Assembly: GCA_023974075.1 (NCBI GenBank)
Contig: CM043789.1
Location: 41,747,025-41,811,024 of the forward strand
Length of the DNA stretch: 64,000 bases
Reading direction: 5' to 3'
Source of the DNA: Chaenocephalus aceratus
Taxonomy: Eukaryota > Chordata > Actinopteri > Perciformes > Channichthyidae
The notes beneath the pieces were generated by a model. It was not told the origin of the DNA, made no database searches, and saw nothing but the letters and a program-made list of their open reading frames with translations. Each line of letters begins with the position of its first letter. Positions within the stretch are counted from its first letter, which is position 1. A program made the position numbers and the translations under genes. Shown in pieces: positions 1 through 11,850 of the stretch.

Positions 1-789
1 ACAAAGTCAGGCTTTCAAAAAAGAAAAGAAAGGAGAGAAAGACAAGAGAGTTTTGCTCTGATTTAGCACCATCAGGCCTTTTCATTTCCATTTCCGTTTT
101 GTTGTCCATTTACACTTTAATACCTGCTTATTTTGTGGTATGTATATTTAATTAGAAAATCTGCTGCTTATGTTATATGTTATAAACGATAATATTGGTG
201 TTAATGTTCACTTTATTTTACTTTAAGAGGTCATGTATATTTAAGTTATACTTATTTTGATTTATAAATGTTCCATTCAAAATGTTATTAAAAAGGCATA
301 GCCTATACACTATTGTCAGGAATGTTAGTGTTATATCAAATAGTGAATTATACTGCAGCAGAATGTACAGAATGTCTGCACAGTGTTATATTTTCACAGC
401 TCAGTGTCAGTAAATATAGTGCAGTTAGTATTGGACTACAAGATAGATGCAAGCCCACAGGTAGAGTTATTTAAAGCATAAATGAGTGGGTTGGGTTCTG
501 GAGGTGTGGTTACAGCATTGAGCTTGGTTGGCGTGGCCTGGGCCTGGTGGTGGGCACAATGTGATATCTTTTCATGGGGCCCAAAATCCCTGGCGGCGCC
601 CCTGGCTGTCTCTAATCACCCGTCCTCTCCTTTTGTCTCGTCTGTTGACGTATTCCCAGTGATATCTTCTATTGTTTGCTCTGTGCTTTGTTAGACAACG
701 GTTTGTTTACATACTTTGTTCTTGTCTGCCTGTTTGAAAGTTGACGGTAAACCCTTTTGCGTTTATTCAAGTAATTACCCACACTTCAG
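1..789. other. AT-rich intergenic DNA, nothing recognised
   Basis: No conserved exon, repeat family or structured element is evident. The short open frame at 482-694 has no recognisable similarity and no gene context. Confidence 0.5.
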
Positions 790-799
790 TGGATTTCAT

Positions 800-900
800 T
801 TTATCAGAATCAGAACACCTTTATTAGTCCCACAGAGGGGACATGTGCAGCGTTACAGCAGGAAAGAGCCACAGACAGCTTCGTGTTGCATATCTTAAAT
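800..900. repeat. LINE 3'-tail-like dispersed repeat
   Basis: Contains the fish-type phrase CACCTTTATTAGTCCCACAG followed by an AGGGG/ACATGTGCAG stretch. Related tails with 'actttattgatcccaa' occur at about 21520 and 36530. Confidence 0.45.
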
Positions 901-946
901 GCGTTAAAAAAAGTACTAAGTTATAATATAATAAACAATATTATTA

Positions 947-1455
947 CGTTCCCTACTGGGCTAGGGGAACCAAAGGGAAGCAGCACAAACCAGAGTGGAA
1001 TTGGTCAAAGTTATAAGTGGTTTTATTATAACTATTAGTCATGAAACAAAATAATAAGGCAAGCTTTGCACAAACAAAGGGCCAAACGCTGGTTGACAAC
1101 AACCAAAACAAAGAGACTCCAAAAGAGAGTTTAACAGATGATACACAGTAATAATCCGTACCAAAGAGAAACAAAAACCTCACTAAAACGTGGTACCTGA
1201 ACTGAAAAAGGCGGTAACAAAACACAGCTGATGCTAATTCACAGGCGCTAACCGCTAAGCTAACCTGGATACTACTCACACAACACTAAACACGGAACAC
1301 TGCTTTAACACGCTGCTACGCAGTATAACAAAACACAGAACATTCAATGGATTAACGAGCATAACGAGTACGCACAACGAGTACGCACAACAGGAGGCGA
1401 GAGCCGTCTGTCTCACAACACAGAGCCTCCTGAGTGATAATTGTTCCCAGGCTTT
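947..1455 (-). repeat. possible solo-LTR-like segment
   Basis: Read on the minus strand, a promoter-like stretch leads to an ATAATAAAACCACTTATAAC polyadenylation-like region and ends near CCAGTAGGGAACGTAA. The layout resembles a retroviral-type LTR, but I found no TSD or second LTR, so this is weak. The 108-codon minus-strand ORF inside has no recognised domain. Confidence 0.2.
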
Positions 1456-2157
1456 GTCGTCCTCTCCAGCAGGTGTGCGCTGGGCTTACACAGGGATTGG
1501 AGAACGTCGGCCCGGCGTGCTTCAATCAGTGTCCTCGGAAGTGGACCAGGAGATGACAGCCAATGACGTTGGGGCAACCACACAGCTCATTTACATAATC
1601 ACACACACAGCTGCAGACAATCCCAGACAGGTGACCGAGCAGGCAGAGACAGCAGCCGTAACGAATATGCTAAAAAAAAGATAAAAACTAAAAAGGTTAC
1701 ATAATTTTCAAAAATACAGATCAAAAACAAATCAAATCTACAAATCAAATGCTGTAGCAGTTCTTAGGATCTTAGGATTAGCAGCCCGGTATATATTACA
1801 GTTATTAAAGATGGCATATGTATATAAAGTATATATTTCACATAAAGCACATAGTTTGACGGTATTTAACAGCAGCAAGTTACACAATTTACAAAATACA
1901 ACATTTATCCAGTCTTTCACGACTCCTCAAAGTGCTTTATATAAGTTATCATTCACCCATTCATTCATACAGAGGCTAAACCATTCAAGGTGCGACACTC
2001 CAGTTATGTTCAAGTTCTTGGGTTCAGAGGAAGTCCGGTTTGCCTTAAAGACCTCCACAGTTACAAAATGATGGCATCCACTTTTCTTTTACCTTCACCT
2101 ATACTAAACTCAACACAAAAAGTAAGGAAATGTGTGTTTGGTAGATTATTTCTTTGT
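1456..2157. other. intergenic, nothing recognised
   Basis: Several short overlapping open frames but no motif, splice-bounded exon or repeat family I recognise. Confidence 0.4.
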
Positions 2158-2352
2158 GGTAACAATGCTTCTTGGCAAAACATCTTCTACCGTTGGAAAG
2201 CCTGTTTTCTTACCTTTCCAATGGTACCACAGTTGTGAGGAACAAGCATTTGTGGGATGAGCAGCAGAGTCCATGATAAAGGTGACACATCTCCTCTGCC
2301 AACAGGCTTTCCAACGGTATAAGAGTGTATTGCCGAAAAGCATTGTTCCAAC
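2158..2352. mobile_element. hairpin (inverted-repeat) element
   Basis: Arms of about 50 bp are inverted. The left arm contains ACCGTTGGAAAGCCTGTT (about 2190) and the right arm AACAGGCTTTCCAACGGT (about 2300). The outer parts also pair (AACAATGCTT / AAGCATTGTT). It looks like a small foldback MITE. No clear TSD. Confidence 0.55.
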
Positions 2353-2429
2353 TTTGAAATCGTCTCCACATACATGTCCTTACTTTTTGTGTTCATTAGC
2401 TGTTTGGAGGTCATGTACATTTGTTCTCT

Positions 2430-2560
2430 AAACATGCGATCGAGAGCAACTGGGGTTAAGTATCTTGCCCAGGGACACATCGACATGTTGAGTGCAGGGG
2501 CTCGGGATGTAACTAACAACCTTGCGATTGGCAGACGACCACACTACCTCACCTCAAATG
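2430..2560. repeat. LINE/SINE 3'-region fragment
   Basis: Holds the widespread fish repeat phrase 'aagtatcttgcccaggg' followed by 'gattggcagacgacc'. The same family recurs at about 2960-3010. Old and partial. Confidence 0.4.
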
Positions 2561-2849
2561 TTTCCATATACCGCCAGTGCCAGAGAAACACTGGATACGT
2601 AACATTTTATGGTCCAATCTAATGGTCGCCTTGATTTTCAATTAACTTAAAAAATAACTTTTTATCTCCGGTGTTCAAACAGCGTCCTTGCAGTGTTAGC
2701 AACTAAAGCTCACCACCTGCTACTGTATTCAACACAGCAGCCTCTCATCATTTTTACTGTGCAATAAAGCTTGAGTATCTCTCTGTCTATCAGCGGGCAG
2801 CGAACACTTTACTGCCCTCTCCAATCCTACTCTCCTAAAGCAACGTTTC

Positions 2850-3050
2850 AATAACAATAATAATTCCTTACATTTATTATAGCGCTTTTTCAATGACTCA
2901 AACCGCTTTACATATACACACTACACATATATCATACATGCAATGGTCAGATACTGTGGACAATACCCACAGGAGCAACTTCAGGTGAAGTGTCTTGCCC
3001 AAGGACACACAAGTTTCAGCACGATGCAGAGTGTGTGATGAGGGTTAGGC
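2850..3050. repeat. LINE-tail fragment with 'agtgtcttgcccaagg' phrase
   Basis: Begins with an ATA/ATT-rich stretch and 'tttattatagcgcttttt', then 'gaagtgtcttgcccaaggac'. This is a common fish L2-like 3' end. The 5' side is truncated. Confidence 0.45.
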
Positions 3051-3069
3051 CGTCTAAGTTCTTCTATAA

Positions 3070-3459
3070 CAGGGGTGTCAAACTCAATTTCATCGCCGGA
3101 CAAATCAACATTATGGTTGCCGGTTGTAACTATATAAATATACATATATAAATATATAATGTATATATAATGTATTACATTATTGCCTCTGCATTGGATT
3201 ATTATCGGATAGGATAATAACTTAGTAATTAACTACGTCTGAAAGCAGAAGTCCATGCCAAATAATTGCAAGTCTCTTCACTGCGCATGTCACAAAAAGA
3301 GATGCATTGTGGGACATGTAGTTTATGGGCAACCTGCTTGTGTAAAGTGGCATGTAACCATATAATAAACATATTATATTCTTTACAAGCTCTTGCGGGC
3401 CACATGAAATGAAGTCGCGGGCCGGATTTGGACCCCGGGCCTTGAGTTTGACACCCCTG
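3070..3459. mobile_element. hAT MITE, CAGGGGTGTCAAACTCAA termini
   Basis: Termini are CAGGGGTGTCAAACTCAA and TTGAGTTTGACACCCCTG. A perfect 8-bp TSD TTCTATAA lies at 3062-3069 and 3460-3467. Length is 390 bp with no coding capacity. A relative lies at 50573-51109, and the two share the internal phrase 'acatgtagtttatgggcaac'. Confidence 0.88.
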
Positions 3460-3467
3460 TTCTATAA

Positions 3468-4500
3468 CAAACCCATTGGTTATCTGCAACATCACGGCTA
3501 TACGCCTCATGAACCTACACACTGGTCCTTCAAGACAGACTTAAATGTATTTGCATTGAGAGTAGGTTGCGATGGAGTCAGCATGGAGACAGGCACCTCA
3601 TTACGCTTGTGGATGACTGTCCTTGTGTGGACGCGGCCCTGAAGTAGAGGACTGCCTGAACCGATGCTACGAGCTTTATACCTGAAGATGAATGTCACTA
3701 AAACAAATTAAGTGGTCATTGATTTGCAGAGAACATAACGGACTCCATCATCAGAGGACAAAATGTGGACGTTGTGGAAAGTTACGAGTACCATGGGAAC
3801 AATCACTGACAAGGACTTGAGATTTAATATGATTATAGAGGCCATCTCAAATGAAATAAGGTTCAATGTAAAAAATAAATGAAAGAAAATGGATTATGTT
3901 TTAACCTTTGGAGTCATAGCATGGTTTAGTAAGACAGCAATAAAGTAGATAAAGGCAGCCAGGTGCAAAACGTGAACACAATTATTTTAGTGTGTGCAAC
4001 AAATAGCTTACACCCGTTCTAAAGGACGGTCCCTTTCTTATTCTCTTCTCAAGTTCAACTTTGTCTTCTTTTGTAAATCATATATAACACATTACATTAT
4101 TTTGTATTATTTTATTATTATTTATTATTATATTGTTAGCTTTATTATTATTATTATTATTATTATGATTATGAACTTAAATAGATTTGTGTTTGATCTT
4201 TTTAAGGAAATGTAGGTTTACTGATTTAAAGACTAGAATTACTTGAAGAACAAATGCATCATATATAAGAAAGTAAACATATATAAATATATATATTGTT
4301 GTAAATGAACTGTAATATTAACATCTTTAAATCATTGTATTATATCTTCTTCCGACTGTTGTATTGATTTATATCTTGAACTCATGTGCAACGCCTTGTA
4401 AACATGCTGCTGTCCCAAAACCCTTTCCCATTGTGGTATCAACAAAGTGCATGTAATCTAGTAAATCATGCCCCTGTCTGTAAAACATTTATAAATAGTG
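3468..4500. other. AT-rich intergenic DNA with (ATT)n tract
   Basis: No gene seen. An imperfect ATT repeat occupies about 4110-4165. Confidence 0.4.
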
Positions 4501-4640
4501 TCAGTGATCACAGAGTAACAAGGTGAGTCACCGGCTCAAGTCTGTGACAATGTCATTTAAAAGTGTGCGATTTAATCATCCAACGCTGTCACCTTGTGGC
4601 AGAAAGTACAACCTGCACTACATGTGGGAACATAAGAAAG

Positions 4641-4899
<259 letters not shown>

Positions 4900-4905
<6 letters not shown>

Positions 4906-4917
4906 TGTGTGTGTGTG

Positions 4918-5007
<90 letters not shown>

Positions 5008-5032
5008 TGTGTGTGTGGTGTGTGTGTGTGTT
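4900..5032. repeat. (GT)n microsatellite, interrupted
   Basis: GT tract with GGTG interruptions. It is the right boundary of the preceding dispersed repeat. Confidence 0.95.
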
Positions 5033-5629
5033 TCAGCAGACCTGTAATGATAACTTGTTCTAGAAAAGTGCTGATATAACCCTTCTCACAGGATCAGCTG
5101 TTTTCTTTCTCCTACCTACTGGTTTTTGATGTGATTTCGATACGCAGCGCATTGTGTGTGCATCGTCAATATGTATGTGTAATTGTGTTGTCTTCTGTCT
5201 GTGCGCATGCATCTGTGTTACAGCAGCAGCAGCAGCTCAAATCTCAGCTCCTTATAGCAGCATATTTCAGCGGGGGTTTTGTATGTGTGTCACAGAGCCT
5301 CCCTGTCCTCTCTTTCACCCCTAAAAACAGAAATACTCCCCGCTCTTCTTCTCACTATACACTTCCCCCCCCCCCCATCTCCCTCCGCCTCCACCAGGCT
5401 TTGATCCGCCCCTGCAGCCACGCTGGAAAGATGACAGAGGGAGGAAAGAGAGAGGGAGGGAGAGAGAAAGAGATGACAGCTCCTCAACAAGTGTGGAGAA
5501 AAAGGGAGTTAGAAAATAAAAAAGAGGAGAGTGCTATTCTGATGATGAGCTCCTCGCCATGGGAGGGGGGAGGAGACACGCAGCATCAAGAGGAACCAGA
5601 GCTGGCTTACATGCTCGCTGCTCTCTTTT
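5033..5629. other. intergenic; short CAG run and purine tract
   Basis: A CAG pentamer-like run near 5221-5236 and a GA-rich stretch at 5435-5475. The 187-codon plus-strand frame over this region ends in the CA repeat and lacks recognisable domains. Confidence 0.4.
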
Positions 5630-5683
5630 TACTCACACACACACACACACACACTCACACACACACACACACACACACACACT
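5630..5683. repeat. (CA)n microsatellite
   Basis: CA repeat with one CT interruption. Confidence 0.95.
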
Positions 5684-5834
5684 GGGCTAACTGACTCTGT
5701 TTACACTCAATCTGGAATGTCAGAAGTCTCCGTTGCCATCTGCCCGGTTGACAAAGATGCTGAATTGTAACACATCCAGTAGTGATCAATCATAGAAAGG
5801 TGGATGCTATGAAGTTGTCGGCATCTGTAGACTA

Positions 5835-5845
5835 CACACACACAT

Positions 5846-5884
<39 letters not shown>
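5835..5884. repeat. (CA)n microsatellite
   Basis: CA repeat with an early ATGCG interruption. Confidence 0.95.
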
Positions 5885-5886
<2 letters not shown>

Positions 5887-5913
5887 GATAGGTAGGCCTT
5901 CAATGGCTTAAAT

Positions 5914-5983
5914 AATAATAATAATAATAATAATTTCAATTTATATAGCGCCTTTCACGAAACCCAAGGACGCTGGCGCAGAT
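5914..5983. repeat. (AAT)n plus LINE/SINE tail inserted at an hAT junction
   Basis: Eight or so AAT units, then 'tttatatagcgcctttcacg', a common fish retroposon tail. It sits between a copy of TGGCTTAAAT (5904-5913) and the left end of the hAT-like element at 5984. The second copy of TGGCTTAAAT begins at 6921. Confidence 0.55.
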
Positions 5984-6922
5984 CAGGAGTGGAGAACCTC
6001 CGGTCCCCGGGTCGTATACGGACCGCGAGAACATTTGGTACGGCCCTGGAGGTAATTTATAAACACACGCAAAAAAGAAAAAATTAAAGGAATCTAGACC
6101 GCCAAATAATTAAACAAGCGAGCGCCTGTTTTTCCTGGCCAAGGTCCATGAACACAACACGAGCCTAACGTGTCATCACGTGGTATATGTCTCGTCTGAC
6201 AGGGGTGCAGTTCTGACGGAGAGCACCAGAACGCCGCTTCACAAATGTCAGTATCCATAAGGAGCCGTACGCATGCCGCAGTTTCTGCATGGCTGTGTCT
6301 TTAGATGAAAGCCCAGTGGCGATCTGTTCATCTGTCAGACAGTCATAACTTTGTTGTTATTAGCATCTGGTTAGCTATCTATGCTAACGAATATAAGAAG
6401 CTTTTTCTACAACCAGTGAGGTAAAGTAAACAGGTATAAAATACTATATGACAGTAAAAAACAGTTATTAATAAAGAAGAATACAGTTTGAAAGGGGAGT
6501 GATTTGTAAAATATCCATAAAGAAAAATAAAATCTGCTCACAGTTCTGTTTCATCTGGGTGTTGAGAGATGTTTCCATAGATCTCCTAATGTTGCTCTCA
6601 AAGTGCACCAGATTGATGCTTTTAACTTCAACATTTAAAAAAAATCTTCCCGGGGGAGCATGCCCCCCGACCCCCCTAGAGGAGGTGAGGACCTAGAGGA
6701 GGTGAGGACCCCCCTAGAGGAGGTTAGGTCCCCCCCCCCACCTAAATCATGTTCACAGAACTAAATACATTAGCACACATCTTGTGTCCATATCTTTCTG
6801 TTTTGGTGGTCATGCCACAACCGTGCACGTGCATGCATACGCGAGTCATGGTAAAATATCTGGATTAAGAGGTTGCTTTTTCTTTGCACAGCCCTTGAGA
6901 TGAAAAAGGTTCCCCACCCCTG
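5984..6922. mobile_element. hAT-like element, CAGGGGTGGGGAACC-type termini
   Basis: The left end CAGGAGTGGAGAACCTCCGG pairs with the right end AAGGTTCCCCACCCCTG. The right TSD would be GCTTAAAT (6923-6930), and its partner is 70 bp left of the element (5906-5913), separated by the retroposon tail. The internal C-rich stretch at 6655-6740 is imperfectly repeated. No intact transposase frame seen. Confidence 0.65.
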
Positions 6923-6930
6923 GCTTAAAT

Positions 6931-7564
6931 GCATTACTGTCGATTACGAGTGTGTGATATTTGTTCTCCTTCCATGGGATAGAGCTCCGAAATAACAGAT
7001 AAATGAGCATGGTGATGAGTTGCTTAATACACACCCACACACACACCCTGCAGTTCATTTTGACTTGATCCCACATTTAACATGCTGCCTAAATCCTCAC
7101 TAAAGCTCTCAAAGTGCACTAATCCACCGCTGAAAGTAGATTCAAAGAGTTGTGCTGCCTTCTGTTTGAGTAACGTTTGCTATTGCTGGCGCAGATGTTT
7201 AGGAAATTACTCAAATTCATATTTTATTATTGCATCTTTAGTATGAACTAATGAGCAGAGAGGGAGTTCTCAAAGCTTGGAGAGAGACGATCAAGGCCCA
7301 GTCACAGCATGAAACGGTACAATGAAAATGTAAATCCTTTAAAAACAGAGTGGTGCAGAAACGAGCAAGGAAACCCGGGAATGAGTCAGCATCGTCATCG
7401 GTGATCGGTTTTTAGTTCGAAGCCTGAACTAAGGTTGGTTGTTAAAACACGTTGAAGAGATTTTCAGGTTGTGTTGTACTACATAAAATACATCAGTAAA
7501 TACACCACTCGTGAATGTCTGAAGCTTCCATGTGTCATTAAAACAGCGGTTGCTAACAAGTGAC
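6931..7564. other. intergenic, nothing recognised
   Basis: No conserved exon or repeat boundary identified. Confidence 0.4.
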
Positions 7565-7567
7565 TAA

Positions 7568-8100
7568 GGCTGGAGCCACACGAGGACTATAACGCAAACG
7601 GACCGCAATCGTTATCAAAAAAGCCTTCCGTCCACACGCAACAGGCACCAGAAACGTGTCCGTTCACACAAGACCGTATTACAGCGTCTCCAGCGCTTTC
7701 GAGCGGCCTCGTGCTGAAGTACAGCGCCACTTACAGGCCCGGCATATGTACTACAGCGTCTCCAGCGCTTTCGAGCGGTCTCGCGCTGAAGTACAGCGCC
7801 ACTTACAGGCCCGGCATATGTACTACAGCGTCTCCAGCGCTTTCGAGCGGTCTCGCGCTGAAGTACAGCGCCACTTACAGGCCCGGCATATGTACTACAG
7901 CGTCTCCAGCGCTTTCGAGCGGTCTCGTGCTGAAGTACAGCGCCAATTACAGGCTTGGCATATGTACTACAGTGTCTCCAGCGCTTTCGAGCGGTCTCTT
8001 GTGAACGGACACGTTTCTGGTGCCTGTTGCGTGTGGACGGAAGATTTTTTTGATAACGATTGCGGTCCGTTTGCGTTATCGTCCTCGTGTGGCTCCAGCC
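7568..8100. mobile_element. Harbinger-like MITE carrying a 72-bp tandem repeat
   Basis: Terminal inverted repeats of about 100 bp start GGCTGGAGCCACACGAGGAC and end GTCCTCGTGTGGCTCCAGCC. The flanking trinucleotide TAA on both sides (7565-7567, 8101-8103) fits the TWA target of PIF/Harbinger. The middle (about 7680-7990) is four to five copies of a 72-bp unit (starts 7681, 7753, 7825, 7897, 7969). Because 72 is a multiple of 3, both strands stay open, giving false ORFs. Confidence 0.82.
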
Positions 8101-8170
8101 TAAATAAACGACTAAACCGAACATTAGCCGCCTTTAGCTTAGCGGTGGTGAAACGCATGTGACTGTGATG

Positions 8171-8634
8171 CAGAGTCCTGCACGGGTCTAATTTTCAAGA
8201 CCCGCTCCCGCCCCACCCCGCTACCCGTCGGCACAAGATCCGCAACCCGACCCGAACCCGCATATATATGAGCAGTGAAAACGTGCAATTATTAACACAC
8301 GCAGTTGCATATTTGTCTCAAAAAGCGTGGGATGTTGGATATTTTCTCCATCTAGGATGACACTAAAAGCCTCCAGACGTTGGATTTCGCTCTTGAGGAA
8401 GTGTTATTGAAAATGCTGTATTCTCCATAGAGAGCTTCACCTCAGCCATTTCGAATGTGGCGCACAGCAGCAGATTGATGCGCTGCAGAGGTTATGATTA
8501 TGCGCGGTCCCGCGGGGGAGAGGTCTGAGGATTTAAACATTAAACTAAATTATTATTATTTTAATAAATGTATTATGCAACACCCGCGACCCGACCCGCA
8601 TCATCTTTGTTTTACCCAGAACCGAACCGTGCTG
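8171..8634. mobile_element. hAT MITE with CTGTGATG TSD
   Basis: A perfect 8-bp TSD CTGTGATG lies at 8163-8170 and 8635-8642. Ends are CAGAGTCCTGCACGGG and CCGAACCGTGCTG. ACCCG/GACCCG-rich subterminal segments occur on both sides. No coding capacity. Confidence 0.75.
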
Positions 8635-8642
8635 CTGTGATG

Positions 8643-9160
8643 TAGCTTGTTTATAGCCTAACGTTTGCTTTTTCTTTATGCCAATTGCATTTAAGTGATG
8701 TTAGTACGGGAAATTATCCTGCTGAACAAAACACTAAAATTACATAAACGTGTGATGGCCACAGAGTTTATTTTCTGCCATATTCCTAAATCCGAAGGAA
8801 AAACCCCATTCCTGTTTGTGAAAGGGAGCCCAATGCTAAAATACGGGATCTTTACACCCCTCTATTCGGGCAGTGCTAAAGGGTTGTTGATATAGGGACT
8901 TTTTTAAAGGTTTACTGCATAGATGGCAAGCTAATGGCTTAAAAGCTATCATTTACAAGTAAGGATAACCAGAGAAATGTGTAAGGAGAGGAAGAGCAAG
9001 AGAAGAGTAGTCATATATTTTTTAAGTTGTTAATCCTTTGGTTTTACCTTTTTATTAAGCTACCTGGAGTAAGGTGAGTGATGTGATAAAAGATGCCCAA
9101 TATCAATACATGTTTATATAAATACTGGATTACCAGTGGGCCAAATACTGCAGTTTAACG
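8643..9160. other. intergenic, nothing recognised
   Basis: A 66-codon open frame at 8695-8895 has no recognised domain. Confidence 0.4.
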
Positions 9161-9168
9161 ATGTACAG

Positions 9169-9281
9169 TAGGGGTGTAACGGTTCACAGAAGTCACGGTT
9201 CATGTGCCGAACCGTGACGTCCGAACCGTGACGTCCGAACCGTGACGGTACGGGACGAATACGGATACCGTTACACCCCTA
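9169..9281. mobile_element. 113-bp hAT MITE
   Basis: Termini are TAGGGGTGTAACGGT and ACCGTTACACCCCTA, with a perfect TSD ATGTACAG (9161-9168, 9282-9289). The interior has a tandem of CCGAACCGTGACGT, so even this tiny element bears a repeat. Confidence 0.92.
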
Positions 9282-9344
9282 ATGTACAGTGTTTGAGTCG
9301 GGAGAGTTTTATATCAAATACATGCAAATAAGCAGCCAACAGTA

Positions 9345-9480
9345 GTTCCAGTCAGAAATTAAACAAAGACGAGGAACTGTTTATGTTCATGAAAGCTCAC
9401 AAGTCCGTGTCCCAGGTTGCATTTCTGTTTGACATCACCAATCCCTGGAACTGTCTTTACCTGCAACTCCAAGCTGGGGA
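9345..9480 (+). pseudogene. decayed hAT-type transposase-like fragment
   Basis: The frame reads NKDEELFMFMKAHKSVSQ, then VAFLFDITNPWNCLYLQLQ. This resembles the 'FL-DIT-HLN-LN-QLQ' block of ZBED/GTF2IRD2-type hAT-derived proteins. It ends in a stop after about 45 residues. Following sequence to 9780 may belong to the same relic but is not readable in one frame. Confidence 0.35.
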
Positions 9481-10001
9481 TTCATAAAACGGGTAACTTC
9501 GGGACTTTTCCTGGCTGAGGGGAACGCATCGAGACTTCCCCACACTGTGTGACACTATGTGCTGTCACCGTGACAGAATGGCTGAAAAATCTTGCAGACA
9601 TCTTTGGTTCGGCAACTTCAAAATCTCTGGGCATGTGCTGCTGTTCATACCTGTTCACTGTCACTATGAGCAGAAACAAAATCTGTGACTGCCTGCAATC
9701 CACAAGGTCAGACTCCAGCTGTAAACCAATGATAGACATCTTCAGGGAGGAGAGCCTGTCCATCAGAAACCTGACTCTTTAAGACTTGCTATATCGATTT
9801 TTGAAAATGTTGGACAATGGACAACCAACGTCAATAATTAATTGTCCTGCAGCTGATTTTTTTGCGAACGACTGACACTTTCCTTTAAGGAAGATGGAAT
9901 TTGGTCTTGACAAGTCAGGAGTTGTTACCCATTTTACCATCTGCTCTCGGACAGGAAAAAGAAGGATCAATACAACCACAAGACCCACCTCAGACCCAGT
10001 C

Positions 10002-10666
10002 TTAAAGGGGACCTATCATGCAAATGTACTTTTTGATGTCTTTTATACCTAAATATGTGTCCCCGGTGTGTCGGGGAACTCACGCAGCGTCAGAAAACAA
10101 AACCTTCTCTTTTTTCCTCCGTTCCCACATCTCTAAAAACGGGGGGAACAACGGAGCTGATCCAGATTTGCGTCCGATATGACGTAATATCGGAAATGCG
10201 GCCCTATCAGAAAGTTGCTATCAGAAACAATGCGCGACGTGTTTGGTAATATGGTCTTCGTTTACATTAGCAAGCATGCTAACACTCAGAGCTAACCTCT
10301 ACTGGAGGGAGGATGTGTGAAGAAGCAGGATATAAAAAGGAACTCACCTGTGGTAAACCGCAAGGGAGAAAGCCTTTTAGCTCATTACTGTTTCAGAAAT
10401 AACCCTTGATGTGGTTGGGAACATGATATGGCGTTTCATCATGGCGGTAACTGCCGGTAGATTCTCCCGCATAAGCTCCGCCCCCTCTTTTTTTATATAT
10501 ATATTTTTTTTTCCTTTTTTTTTTAAAGCTTTATCTCAGACTCAATACTTTAGTAACAGGAAGTGAAAATAGAGGGATATGAGGCATGGCAACAATGGGT
10601 GATCTGTTTTTATATATCTGCGACCTGTGCTATTGCCTAAAAAATAGCATGATAGGTGACCTTTAA
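10002..10666. mobile_element. TTAA-target MITE (piggyBac/Kolobok-like)
   Basis: Flanked by TTAA at 10002-10005 and 10663-10666. Inverted ends are AAAGGGGACCTATCATGC and GCATGATAGGTGACCTTT. There is no transposase frame. The superfamily is inferred from the target site only. Confidence 0.75.
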
Positions 10667-11480
10667 GTTTAAATCATGAATCAAATCGAAATTAATAGAG
10701 AGTCTCCATCCCCAGAACTTATTCCAGTTGTCCCTCCTTTGGTCATCATACTTCTTAGTAAATGTGTTTGTCATACCCCTAGTTTGGAGAAAGAGGGTCA
10801 CAGGAGCCATTTTAATGTAGTGCTGTAAGGGCACATGTGTTAATCACCTTAATTAACGGCTAACCTAACAAAACAAACTATATTTTTACAGCTGTAAACC
10901 TGTTTTTCTACTCCCTCTTAAAAGCCACCAGAGTCCTTTGACAAAAACAATAATTTTTACCTCGCAGTTGGGCTGCCTCGATTTGATTACCTCAAACTAA
11001 ACAAAGTCCATGCTTTATTGTCTTCATCTCCATTTGCAACATGTTCAAATAATAAGACAACATACAAGGAACATTTAAATTTGACCAGACTTCTTTCTGC
11101 AAATTGATACGACTGCACTTAGTCCCTTGATCCTCCTAGCAACGGTCTGTTCTCCTTAGCAACGGTCTGTTAGCGAGAATGAACAGAACTCTGGAATGTC
11201 CAAATCGAGTATTCAACTAAGCCTTGTTATAGATGGACATAATGGCTCCATATCAGGAGACAACATGCTCTTCATGATTACTAAACTGATTTATGATGTT
11301 GTTGTTCCATTGGACCGGACATTTCTCTGCGCTGTGGTTCATATCTGATCACACAGGACAATCAACACTGAGTTAGTTGGAACCAATCCTACCAACAACA
11401 CTGACGAAACGTTTTATTTTTGGTGGTCTTTATTAACTAACAGAGCAGTTCATCTAGACATCACAGTCTCAATGTCCAGG
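10667..11480. other. intergenic, nothing coding seen
   Basis: Only a short tandem of 'TTAGCAACGGTCTGTT' type at about 11136-11174. Confidence 0.4.
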
Positions 11481-11486
11481 AAGGAT

Positions 11487-11850
11487 GCTCCAGAGCCACT
11501 ATTTTCAAGCATACTGCGTCATCGAGTGCCGCCGAAGGACTGTTCCAATGTCCAGCATACTTGGAATTCTACCGAGCCCGGCGTACTTCGTTTGGAGAAA
11601 ATGTCGAGGCTGCACATGAGTAGGACTCCGCGGTCTTAAAATCCCCACAATGCTTTGCACACGGACCAATTTCCCTAAATCTGTGGCGGAAAAATGTAAT
11701 GTCTCATATGACGCACACTGCACACTTGCTCGCCTGTTCCACTCTTTGTTTTCCGAATGCCAGGAAGTATTCTTGCCTCGCTTCTGAAGCAAGACGCTCG
11801 GAAGACATGTGCTACCAAGCAAGCGTACTCGACGTCGAGAAACACCCTCA
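11487..11850 (-). mobile_element. diverged copy of the 560-bp GGCCGTTTCTC element
   Basis: In reverse relative to the copies at 19627 and 43884 it shares 'tcatcgagtgccgccgaagg', 'cacaatgctttgcacacgga' and 'ctcgcctgttccactctt'. It is older and partially truncated, ending near 'cgacgtcgagaaacacc'. Confidence 0.65.

Noticed and set aside
2500..2560. tRNA-like B-box phrase in a repeat.
   Set aside because: It is part of an L2-like repeat end, and no cloverleaf with A box and acceptor stem could be formed.
5131..5694. 187-codon plus-strand frame.
   Set aside because: Low-complexity sequence running into a CA repeat. No domain and no splice or promoter context.
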